From the NCBI GenBank assembly GCA_945612235.1, contig CALZAE010000017.1:1-34717 (forward strand): a stretch of DNA of 34,717 nucleotides. Reading direction: 5' to 3'. The notes under the pieces are model-generated. The model saw only the letters and a list, made by a program, of their open reading frames with translations, did no database searches and was not told the DNA's origin. A program made the translations under genes and the position numbers. Source of the DNA: an uncultured Gammaproteobacteria bacterium (GTDB lineage: Bacteria > Pseudomonadota > Gammaproteobacteria > Pseudomonadales > Pseudomonadaceae). Position 1 is the stretch's first letter; the number at the start of each line of letters is the position of its first letter. Shown one piece after another: positions 8,856 through 16,026 of this stretch.

Positions 8856-9356
8856 ATGCAGCCCGAAGACAATGTTTTACCCTGGTATAAAGAATTTTGG
8901 CCTTGGTTTATCATTGGTATGCTCAGTTTCTCTGTGGTGCTCGGGCTGTCTTTATTGACAATTGCCATCCGTAATGCCGACAGCTTAGTAGTGGATAACT
9001 ACTATGATGTCGGTAAAGGTATTAATACCTCGCTAGAGCGCGAACAACTCGCTGACCAACTCAATATTGGCGGTACATTAAGCCTCGATAATGATATTGG
9101 CCAAGTCGAGCTGATTGTTTCTGGCGATAGCCGCCCTCAACAAATTGTTCTCAACTTGATTTCCCCGACTCAACAAGCACGTGACCGCCGGATCATTTTG
9201 CAACCCGCCAACAACGATCTATATCGTGGCTTACTGCAAGAAGATATCGAAGGCCGACGTTTTGTCGAGATTCTTGGTGAAGAAGATGGCGCTCAATGGC
9301 GCTTATTTGAAGAACACACCTTAATCAGCGGACAAAGCATCAAACTCGGCGAGTGA
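8856..9356 (+). CDS. ccoH: cbb3 oxidase assembly protein CcoH (FixH family)
   Basis: Assembly factor with one N-terminal transmembrane helix (about residues 15-37) and a periplasmic domain; it contacts CcoN and the copper delivery machinery in studied species. The N-terminus has the FixH signature PWYKEFWPWFIIGML, followed by VVDNYYDVGKGIN. The 166-residue length fits the family. A good ribosome binding site (aaagga) lies 6 bases before the ATG, and the gene is 14 bases from ccoG. Its stop codon is embedded in a stem-loop. Confidence 0.95.
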   Translation: MQPEDNVLPWYKEFWPWFIIGMLSFSVVLGLSLLTIAIRNADSLVVDNYYDVGKGINTSLEREQLADQLNIGGTLSLDNDIGQVELIVSGDSRPQQIVLNLISPTQQARDRRIILQPANNDLYRGLLQEDIEGRRFVEILGEEDGAQWRLFEEHTLISGQSIKLGE

Positions 9357-9370
9357 TAGCCCTCTATCAC
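9353..9370 (+). repeat. Stem-loop overlapping the ccoH stop codon
   Basis: GTGATAG (9353-9359) and CTATCAC (9364-9370) pair perfectly around a 4-base loop and include the ccoH TGA (9354-9356). Only a short gtttt follows, so a full terminator is unlikely. It could lower ccoI expression relative to ccoGH. Confidence 0.5.
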
Positions 9371-9424
9371 CTACCGTTTTGATCTGACACTGTAAGCTGT
9401 TTCACTTATTGATAGCTGACTATT

Positions 9425-11836
9425 ATGGCTGCGCCTTTATCTTGTTATCACTGCGCCTTACCTGTTCTAACAGGTGAGGCCTTTACGGCTGTTGTGCTTA
9501 AAGAATCGCGCGTTTTTTGCTGCCCGGGCTGTCAAGCTGTAGCCGAGGCCATTATTGCTGGCGGCTTGGAAAGCTATTACTTGCACCGCAGTGAAGCATC
9601 AGCCAACCCAGAAGCACTGCCCGGTGTTTTGCCTGATGAGTTACTGTTACTCGACCGTAAAGACATTCAAAAACCTTTTGTCAGCACCTCTGGCAATATC
9701 AGTGAAACCCAACTACTGATTGAAGGCATTACCTGTGCAGCCTGTGGCTGGCTGATCGAGAAGCATCTTAAGCAACTGCCTGGTGTTATTGACACCTCGC
9801 TTAACCTCAGCAATCACCGCCTCTCGATTCGCTGGGATCTCGAGCAAATTGCCTTATCTGAATTGCTCAAAACCATACGCCATATCGGCTATGCCGCTCA
9901 CCCTTGGCAGCCTGATACTGTCAGTGTGCAAATGCAGGCCGACAACCGCCGCGCCCTACGTAAACTCGGTGTAGCAGGATTGTTGTGGATGCAGGTAATG
10001 ATGGCCTCCATGGCCACTTGGCCTGAGTTTAATTTAGACCTCTCCGAAGCTATGGATCGCTTGCTGCGTTGGGTGAGTTTGATTTTAACCACGCCTATTG
10101 TATTTTATTGCAGCACTGAGTTTTTCTACGGCGCTTGGCGTGATTTACGCACCCGCCACCTCACCATGGATGTGTCGGTATCTTTAGCCATTGCCGGTGC
10201 CTATGCCGCTGGGATCTGGTCAACTCTAACGGGTCAAGGCGACCTGTATTTTGATGCTGCAGGTATGTTTGCTCTGTTTTTATTGTCGGGACGCTATTTA
10301 GAACGGCGTGCACGCGAACGCACTTCAGCCGCGACCTCACAATTGGTCAATCTACTGCCTGCTTCTTGTTTACGCCTGAATGCGGACGGCAGTAGCGAGC
10401 GTATTTTGCTCAGTGAATTACAACAAGGCGACCAGCTTTTAGTGCCGCCTGGCAACTTAATTCCAGCCGATGGCCGCATCAGCTCCGGCACTTCAAGTAT
10501 TGATGAATCATTGCTGACCGGTGAATACCTACCCTTAGCCAAACAGCCAGGCGATAGCGTGGCTGCCGGCACACTCAACATCGAAGGCCCATTGACGATT
10601 GATGTACTCGCCCTAGGTGAGCATACGCAGCTTTCAGCCATAGTACGTTTATTAGAGCGCGCACAATCGCTTAAACCACGCTTAGCCGAACTTGCAGACC
10701 AGGTTGCGCAGTGGTTTTTAATCAGCGTGTTAATTATTGCCGCAATCGTCGGTTTAATCTGGCTGCAAATCGACTCATCACGCGCTTTTTGGATTGTGCT
10801 ATCACTGCTAGTCGCCACCTGCCCTTGCGCATTATCACTGGCAGCGCCCACTGCACTGACCGCAGCAACCGGCTCCTTGCATAAGCTGGGCTTGCTGATC
10901 ACTAAAGGGCATGTGTTAGAAAGCTTGCAAAAAGTTGATACCGTTATTTTTGATAAAACCGGCACTCTGACTGAAGGCAAGCTGACACTCAAGCAGATTC
11001 AGCCAATGACTGATTTAAGCGAAACCGCATGCCTTGAGCTCGCTGCAGCACTGGAAAGCCACTCTGAACACCCTATTGCTCGCGCCTTTGGTCGCACCAC
11101 AACGGCAGCGCTAGATGTGAGTAGCGCACCAGGCTTAGGCCTGGAAGGTCAGGTCAGCGGTCGCCATTTGCGCATTGGTCGGCCTGATTATGTAAGCGAA
11201 CTGGGCGGCTACCCTGCGCCAGCCATGCCCAGCCAAGAAGGCCAGTGGCTATTGCTTGGCGATACTGAGCAAGCACTCGCTTGGTTTGCTTTAGACGATA
11301 AACTTCGCGACGACGCCCCTGCGCTCCTGGCAACCTGCCGTGCCCGCGGCTGGCAAGTTTTATTATTATCCGGTGATAGTTCACCCATGGTGCAGCAGAT
11401 TGCCCAGCAACTACAGATTGATGACGCCCGTGGCGGCCTCACACCTGATGACAAACTGCAAGTGCTCAAAGAGCTACACAGCCAAGGCCGTCATGTATTA
11501 ATGCTCGGCGATGGTGTCAATGATGTTCCGGTGTTGGCTGCCGCTGATATTAGTATTGCTATGGGCAGCGCCACTGATTTAGCTAAGACCACCGCAGACG
11601 CTATTTTACTGTCCAATAGTTTAGGTAGTTTAGTCAGCGCTTTAGCAGTCGCTAAGAAAACCCGCCGCGTGATTATTGAAAACCTCGGCTGGGCGACCCT
11701 GTATAATGGCTTAGTCATCCCCTTTGCGGCAATCGGCTGGGTCACTCCTGGCTGGGCAGCCTTTGGGATGTCGATCAGCTCACTGTTGGTGGTGCTCAAT
11801 GCGCTGCGCCTGACTCACTTAGCTGAGCCAGCTTAA
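9425..11836 (+). CDS. ccoI: Cu(+)-transporting P-type ATPase for cbb3 assembly (CcoI/FixI)
   Basis: Inner-membrane P1B-type ATPase that exports copper for CuB insertion into CcoN. An N-terminal cysteine-rich segment (C7xxC10, C32C33xxC36) precedes a heavy-metal-associated domain with GITCAAC (C104, C107). Core motifs are TGE (365-367), CPC in the metal-binding helix (C466, C468), DKTGT with phosphorylated D510, the HP of SEHPIAR, and GDGVND from G695. About eight membrane helices are visible. At 803 residues it has the usual CcoI length. The spacing from ccoH is 68 bases and the ribosome binding site is weak. It is distinct from detoxifying CopA by its N-terminal CxxC/CCxxC region and its context. 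Confidence 0.96.
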   Translation: MAAPLSCYHCALPVLTGEAFTAVVLKESRVFCCPGCQAVAEAIIAGGLESYYLHRSEASANPEALPGVLPDELLLLDRKDIQKPFVSTSGNISETQLLIEGITCAACGWLIEKHLKQLPGVIDTSLNLSNHRLSIRWDLEQIALSELLKTIRHIGYAAHPWQPDTVSVQMQADNRRALRKLGVAGLLWMQVMMASMATWPEFNLDLSEAMDRLLRWVSLILTTPIVFYCSTEFFYGAWRDLRTRHLTMDVSVSLAIAGAYAAGIWSTLTGQGDLYFDAAGMFALFLLSGRYLERRARERTSAATSQLVNLLPASCLRLNADGSSERILLSELQQGDQLLVPPGNLIPADGRISSGTSSIDESLLTGEYLPLAKQPGDSVAAGTLNIEGPLTIDVLALGEHTQLSAIVRLLERAQSLKPRLAELADQVAQWFLISVLIIAAIVGLIWLQIDSSRAFWIVLSLLVATCPCALSLAAPTALTAATGSLHKLGLLITKGHVLESLQKVDTVIFDKTGTLTEGKLTLKQIQPMTDLSETACLELAAALESHSEHPIARAFGRTTTAALDVSSAPGLGLEGQVSGRHLRIGRPDYVSELGGYPAPAMPSQEGQWLLLGDTEQALAWFALDDKLRDDAPALLATCRARGWQVLLLSGDSSPMVQQIAQQLQIDDARGGLTPDDKLQVLKELHSQGRHVLMLGDGVNDVPVLAAADISIAMGSATDLAKTTADAILLSNSLGSLVSALAVAKKTRRVIIENLGWATLYNGLVIPFAAIGWVTPGWAAFGMSISSLLVVLNALRLTHLAEPA

Positions 11837-11858
11837 CTCTATTTTAGCGAGGCATATA

Positions 11859-12077
11859 ATGGCCGCTCTCTATGTCATGATTCCAGCCGCACTCTTAATT
11901 GTAGCCTTGGCAATTCGTTTGTTTTTTTGGGCTGTGGATAACGGTCAATATGAAGACCTTGATGGCCCTGCACACAGCATTTTATTTGACGATGAAGATC
12001 CAATGCATACTGCAGGCATGAAGCACAACCCGACTGAATCTGCAGACGCACCTGAGGACAAACAGCACAATGGCTGA
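11859..12077 (+). CDS. ccoS: cbb3-type oxidase assembly protein CcoS
   Basis: Small single-span membrane protein required for cofactor insertion into cbb3 oxidase. The 72 residues hold one hydrophobic helix (about 3-25) followed by the family motif FFWAVDNGQYEDLDGPAHSI (residues 22-41) and an acidic DDEDP. A ribosome binding site (gcgagg) lies 6-7 bases upstream of the ATG. The gene overlaps the next by 8 bases. Confidence 0.95.
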   Translation: MAALYVMIPAALLIVALAIRLFFWAVDNGQYEDLDGPAHSILFDDEDPMHTAGMKHNPTESADAPEDKQHNG

Positions 12078-12753
12078 CTTATTACCCCTGCTTGCCTCAG
12101 CTTTTATTCTTGGTTTGCTCGGTGCCGGCCACTGTTTAGGTATGTGCGGTGGCTTAATGGGAGCCTTAACCCTGAGCATTCCACAGGAGCAACAACACAA
12201 ACGCTTGCGTATGATTGTTGCCTATAACTTAGGCCGCGTCAGCAGTTATGCCTTAGCGGGGTTTTTATTTGGCTTACTTGGCTGGGCAGTGGAACAAACG
12301 CCCGTCGCTGCCGCCTTACGTGTAGTGGCTGGCTTGCTGCTGATTAGCCTTGGTCTGTATTTGGCCGGCTGGTGGCATGGCTTAACTCATGTAGAAAAAG
12401 TCGGCCGCCACCTATGGAAGTACATTCAGCCTATTGCCGGCCGTCTGTTACCGGTAAAAAGCACGGGTCATGCGCTTCTGCTAGGTACTTTATGGGGCTG
12501 GCTGCCCTGCGGCTTGGTGTATAGCACTTTATTTTGGACGGCCAGCCAAGGCGATGCAGCCACCAGTGCTTTATTAATGTTTACCTTTGGCTTAGGCACT
12601 TGGCCCGTGCTGCTCGCTTCTGGCTTAGCAGCCGAACGGGTCACAGCCTTCTTGCGCAAACAAAATGTGCGTTATGCCGCCGGTGCTATGGTGATTCTAT
12701 ATGGTCTATGGACATTACCCGGTCCTCACCAGCACTGGCTGATGGGCCACTAA
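12070..12753 (+). CDS. Sulfite exporter TauE/SafE-family membrane protein (DsbD-like transmembrane domain)
   Basis: Polytopic membrane protein of about six helices, 227 residues. Relatives are annotated as TauE/SafE or DsbD-like and regularly follow ccoS in proteobacteria. The first helix carries GHCLGMCGG (H21, C22, M25, C26), a set of soft-metal ligands that suggests copper or thiol chemistry rather than sulfite export, but this is inference. A second conserved feature is GWLPCGLVY in the middle of the protein. It overlaps ccoS by 8 bases, so the two are likely translated together and it probably belongs to cbb3 biogenesis. The actual substrate is unknown. Confidence 0.85.
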   Translation: MADLLPLLASAFILGLLGAGHCLGMCGGLMGALTLSIPQEQQHKRLRMIVAYNLGRVSSYALAGFLFGLLGWAVEQTPVAAALRVVAGLLLISLGLYLAGWWHGLTHVEKVGRHLWKYIQPIAGRLLPVKSTGHALLLGTLWGWLPCGLVYSTLFWTASQGDAATSALLMFTFGLGTWPVLLASGLAAERVTAFLRKQNVRYAAGAMVILYGLWTLPGPHQHWLMGH

Positions 12754-12778
12754 CAATCCTTCTTGGCCCCTACTGCGC

Positions 12779-12820
12779 CTGATACAGATCAACAGGCCAT
12801 AACCCAACAGCCCCTATACT
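12779..12820 (+). promoter_or_regulatory. Anr/FNR box and -10 element of the hemN-like gene
   Basis: CTGATacagATCAA at 12779-12792 matches the FNR/Anr consensus TTGAT-N4-ATCAA at 9 of 10 positions. TATACT at 12815-12820 is a good -10. A start site near 12827 puts the box centre at about -41.5, the classical class II activator geometry. No -35 is needed in such promoters. The Anr gene itself follows downstream, at 14386. Confidence 0.85.
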
Positions 12821-12853
12821 TATGCAAAACATGAGTCAACAGGGGCAATGGTT

Positions 12854-14242
12854 ATGGCTACGAGTACAGGTTGGAGCACTGAGCTATTTAACAGATACCA
12901 TCGTCTGCATAAACCTTATCGCTCATACCCAACAGCAGAACAGTTTCAGCAACCTATCAGCACATTTGAACGCTACAGCGCCTTGCGCACCAGTCGCAGT
13001 TTACAGAGACCCTTAGCTCTCAATATCAGCATGGCATTTTGTGCTAACGCTTGTTATTGCTGCAGTAAAAAGACCACTATCACTAAAGATCGTAGCCGTA
13101 GCAGTGCTTATTTACAGAGTTTAGAGCACGAAATTCGTCTGCTGGCCCAGCATACTCATCCCAGCCAGCCCATTAACGAACTCTATGTCAGCGGTGGTAC
13201 ACCCACTTTTCTGAACCCTCCTGAACTGCAACAATTGATGCATTGCCTGCAAGACAACTTCAATCTTGTCAGGAATAATTTTAGTCACTACAGCATTGAT
13301 ATTGATCCGCGCGAAACAGACTGGGCAACCATGGGTGTCCTGCGTGATATTGGTTTTAACTGCATAAATATCATGATGCATGCATTGGATCCTCTGGTGC
13401 AGCGCGCAATCAACCGTCTACACAACCTTGAGCAAACGCAAAAAATTGTCGAGGCCGCACGCACCCTACAATTTCGTCATGTCAGTATCAGCCTGCTCTA
13501 CGGACTGCCCAAGCAAACACCCCAATCATGGGCGCAAACACTCGCGCAAACACTCAAGTTGGTACCTGATCGCGTGCACCTGCAAGGTTTTTTGCATCAA
13601 CCGCATCAACACCCAATACAACAACACATTGCTGCGCACGACTTACCCAGCTCAACAGATATTGCACATATGCTGCGCGCCGCGCTTGAACAACTTACAG
13701 TTGCCGGATATCAATATATTGGCATGGGTAATTTTGCTTTAGCCGATGATGACTATACGATTGCACAAGAAGATGACACTTTGCACTGCGGCTTACAGGA
13801 TTACAGCACCTACGCCAACTTAGACACTTTAGGTTTTGGTGCAGGCGCCATCAGCCGTATCGGTGCTCTACACTACCGCAATACCCCAGACATTAGCGCT
13901 TATCAAAATGCTTACCCCAACCAGCAGTTGCCTCAAGCATACGGAGTTATTTCCTCGGTAGAGCAAAGCGTCAGTGAATATGTCATTGACAGCTTAAACT
14001 GTCAGTTTTCTGTTAATTTTCGAGCCATCCAGCAAAATTACAACGTTGATTGCAAGCAACTCTTTGCGCAGCAATGGCCGCAATTACAACAAATGCATCA
14101 CGATGGCCTGCTGCAATTGAGCGACCATGCTTTACACATGACCCCAGCGGGGCGCTTATTTACTTTAGCCGTGTGCCAAGTCTTTGCTGAGCAACAGATT
14201 GCAAAGCCGGAAAGCAGCGCAGCTATGACACAGGTTATCTAA
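12854..14242 (+). CDS. hemN: HemN-like radical SAM protein, divergent at catalytic residues
   Basis: Occupies the hemN position and aligns end to end with oxygen-independent coproporphyrinogen III dehydrogenase, which converts coproporphyrinogen III to protoporphyrinogen IX without oxygen. The radical SAM cysteines C63, C67 and C70 (CANACYCC), SGGTPTFL, YGLPKQTP and IGMGNF are recognisable. Several otherwise conserved positions are changed: the Tyr and His before the cluster are N57 and S59, the fourth cysteine is K72, the Glu of IEVDPRE is Asp, the Gln of GVQDF is His, the Asp of IDLIYGLP is Ser, and the Phe of NFQGY is Leu. The frame is intact and the promoter carries an Anr box. I chose the ATG at 12854 because aggggc lies 7 bases before it; the frame also has an ATG at 12848. 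It may have lost HemN activity or gained another. Confidence 0.8.
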   Translation: MATSTGWSTELFNRYHRLHKPYRSYPTAEQFQQPISTFERYSALRTSRSLQRPLALNISMAFCANACYCCSKKTTITKDRSRSSAYLQSLEHEIRLLAQHTHPSQPINELYVSGGTPTFLNPPELQQLMHCLQDNFNLVRNNFSHYSIDIDPRETDWATMGVLRDIGFNCINIMMHALDPLVQRAINRLHNLEQTQKIVEAARTLQFRHVSISLLYGLPKQTPQSWAQTLAQTLKLVPDRVHLQGFLHQPHQHPIQQHIAAHDLPSSTDIAHMLRAALEQLTVAGYQYIGMGNFALADDDYTIAQEDDTLHCGLQDYSTYANLDTLGFGAGAISRIGALHYRNTPDISAYQNAYPNQQLPQAYGVISSVEQSVSEYVIDSLNCQFSVNFRAIQQNYNVDCKQLFAQQWPQLQQMHHDGLLQLSDHALHMTPAGRLFTLAVCQVFAEQQIAKPESSAAMTQVI

Positions 14243-14295
14243 CTTTCTCCCCATCAAAAGAATCCATTGGATGCTATTGCCCCGCAGCACACGAC

Positions 14296-14315
14296 CCACT
14301 TTGCAAACAAAGTGG
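14296..14315 (+). terminator. Stem-loop between the hemN-like gene and anr
   Basis: CCACTTTG (14296-14303) and CAAAGTGG (14308-14315) form a perfect 8-bp stem with a 4-base loop. The following cagctttgtg is only weakly T-rich, so it is a possible inefficient terminator of the upstream gene. Confidence 0.45.
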
Positions 14316-14385
14316 CAGCTTTGTGTCCGCTCAGGTAATCTTAAGTCTAAATATTGATTTACCCTTTTGATCAGGAACAATGTGT

Positions 14386-15120
14386 ATGGCAGAAATAATC
14401 AGTGTGCGCAGCCCGCACCAAGCGCATTGCAAAGACTGCAGTCTGGCCACACTTTGCCTTCCTCTGTCCTTAGAATTACAAGATTTAGATTCACTTGATA
14501 GCATTGTGAAACGTGGCCGCCCATTAAAAAAGGGTGAGTTCCTCTTTCGTCAAGGCGATCCTTTTATCTCTGTATACGCTGTGCGCTCAGGTAGTTTAAA
14601 AACGTTCAGCGTCACGGACAATGGCGAAGAACAAGTCACTGGTTTTCACTTACCCAGTGAACTGGTCGGCTTATCCGGTATGGACTCTGAGTTTTATCCA
14701 GCCTCAGCGGTGGCTCTAGAAACCACATCCATTTGTGAAATCCCCTTTGATCGTCTCGACGAACTCAGCGCCAACCTACCGCAATTGCGCCGGCAATTGA
14801 TGCGCATTATGAGCCGTGAAATTCGTGATGATCAGCAAATGATGATGCTGCTATCAAAAAAGAATGCTGATGAGCGTATCGCGACTTTCTTAGTGAACCT
14901 CTCTGCCCGTTTTCGGGCTCGTGGCTATTCACCACAGCAGTTTCGGCTGGCCATGTCGCGCAACGAGATGGGTAACTATTTAGGTTTAGCTGTAGAAACA
15001 GTGTCGCGAGTCTTTACTCGCTTCCAACAAAATGGACTATTAATCGCAGAAGGCAAAGAAATCAATTTAATTAATTTGATTGAAATCTGTGCATTAGCAG
15101 GCGGCAACTTAGATAACTGA
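14386..15120 (+). CDS. anr: Oxygen-sensing transcriptional regulator Anr (FNR family)
   Basis: Global activator of anaerobic and low-oxygen genes; an oxygen-labile [4Fe-4S] cluster drives dimerisation and binding to TTGAT-N4-ATCAA. From the ATG at 14386 the protein has 244 residues, the same as Pseudomonas Anr, with cluster cysteines C15, C18, C24 ([11 protein letters not shown]) and C117. A cAMP-receptor-like beta barrel spans about residues 25-130, a long dimer helix follows, and the C-terminal helix-turn-helix has recognition helix [11 protein letters not shown] with the E..SR that reads FNR sites. An upstream in-frame ATG at 14380 is only 3 bases from the ribosome binding site (agga), so 14386 is preferred. 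A likely target is the adjacent hemN-like promoter. Confidence 0.97.
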   Translation: MAEIISVRSPHQAHCKDCSLATLCLPLSLELQDLDSLDSIVKRGRPLKKGEFLFRQGDPFISVYAVRSGSLKTFSVTDNGEEQVTGFHLPSELVGLSGMDSEFYPASAVALETTSICEIPFDRLDELSANLPQLRRQLMRIMSREIRDDQQMMMLLSKKNADERIATFLVNLSARFRARGYSPQQFRLAMSRNEMGNYLGLAVETVSRVFTRFQQNGLLIAEGKEINLINLIEICALAGGNLDN

Positions 15121-15126
15121 TCAGTT
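15115..15126. repeat. 12-bp palindrome at the anr stop codon
   Basis: AACTGATCAGTT is a perfect palindrome covering the anr TGA, 17 bases before apt. Its role is unknown and chance is possible. Confidence 0.35.
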
Positions 15127-15143
15127 CTAGAGAGGATCACTCA

Positions 15144-15692
15144 ATGATTTTTGATGAATTTGCAATTAAATCCCTAGTTCGACCTATTCCTGACTTCCCT
15201 AAAAAAGGCATTATTTTTAGAGATATCACTCCATTATTCCAATCACCTAAAGCCATGCGCATGGTGATTGATAGTTTAGTGCAACGCTATGTGGGCAGCG
15301 ACTTTACTCACGTTGGTGCCATTGAGTCGCGCGGCTTTTTACTTGGCTCCACCATTGCCTACGAGCTAAATAAGCCCTTGGTGCTGTTTCGCAAGCAAGG
15401 TAAATTACCTGCTGATGTATTAAGCGAGCCTTATGATACCGATTACGAGCAATCCGTCTTAGAAGTGCACGCTGATAGCTTAAAAGAAGGCGATAAAGTG
15501 CTGTTAATTGACGACATCATTGCCAGCGGTGGTACCTTTATCGCAGCAGCACGCTTAATTCGTCGTATGGGCGCAAGTATTTATGAAGTGGCCGCCATTA
15601 TTGATTTACCTGAACTGGAAGGCTCACAGTTGATGCAAGATATTGGCGTCCCAACCTTCACTCTCACAGCGTTTAATCTTAACGAACACTAA
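15144..15692 (+). CDS. apt: Adenine phosphoribosyltransferase
   Basis: Salvages adenine with PRPP to form AMP in the cytoplasm. The 182 residues carry [15 protein letters not shown] near residue 18, the flexible-loop region FRKQGKLP and the PRPP-binding loop [14 protein letters not shown] (119-132). A ribosome binding site (agagga) precedes the ATG by 8 bases. The gene is 23 bases from anr and probably shares its transcript; the anr-apt pair is conserved in Pseudomonas. A long hairpin follows the stop. Confidence 0.97.
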   Translation: MIFDEFAIKSLVRPIPDFPKKGIIFRDITPLFQSPKAMRMVIDSLVQRYVGSDFTHVGAIESRGFLLGSTIAYELNKPLVLFRKQGKLPADVLSEPYDTDYEQSVLEVHADSLKEGDKVLLIDDIIASGGTFIAAARLIRRMGASIYEVAAIIDLPELEGSQLMQDIGVPTFTLTAFNLNEH

Positions 15693-15707
15693 TCACTAAT
15701 CCCCTCT

Positions 15708-15737
15708 CCGCTCGGTTAGCTAAAGCTAAGCGAGCGG
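15708..15737 (+). terminator. Long hairpin after apt
   Basis: CCGCTCG (15708-15714) pairs with CGAGCGG (15731-15737), and inside it TTAGCT (15716-15721) pairs with AGCTAA (15724-15729), with one G-G mismatch and a 2-base loop. The stem is strong but the tail (tctta) has few T. It probably ends the anr-apt transcript or stabilises its 3' end. Confidence 0.6.
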
Positions 15738-16026
15738 TCTTAGCTACATCCCCCTGCTCTGCTCATCACTATGACTGTTTGATCTCTTACCCATATATGA
15801 GATAACTGCTATGCAGTACTGCATAGTGCGACAACAAGTCACCGCTGTTTAGTTGTCTTTAACGCAGCAATAAGTGACATAATACGAATGTCGTATATGT
15901 TAAAAGAGTGCTTAATATGCATCGCTTTACTCACTACCAGCGCAACTCACAGCATCTAGCAGGCGTGTTCTGTACAGATTTGTGGAGTGCAGTATCGGTA
16001 TCAACCATTCCCCGGGGGTATGCACA
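15738..16026 (+). promoter_or_regulatory. cydA upstream regulatory region
   Basis: About 290 bases without a gene. It holds an 18-bp perfect palindrome (15809-15826), a widely spaced inverted repeat (gacaac 15830-15835 with gttgtc 15852-15857), a plausible promoter (tttaac 15858-15863, 16-base spacer, TAATAC 15880-15885) and ATACGA-atg-TCGTAT (15882-15896) overlapping that -10. The only TTGAT (15779-15783) lacks a second half, so I do not call an Anr box here. Confidence 0.5.
15809..15826. promoter_or_regulatory. 18-bp perfect palindrome upstream of cydA
   Basis: CTATGCAGTACTGCATAG reads the same on both strands without a spacer. It lies about 55 bases upstream of the best -10 candidate, a usual place for an activator or repressor dimer site. 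I do not recognise the cognate regulator. Confidence 0.5.

Noticed and set aside
12822-13016. 64-codon frame overlapping the start of the hemN-like gene
   Set aside because: Its ATG lies upstream of the predicted transcription start and the protein resembles nothing known to me; it is a frame-shifted shadow.
15779-15783. TTGAT as an Anr box for cydA
   Set aside because: The other half reads TACCC, not ATCAA.
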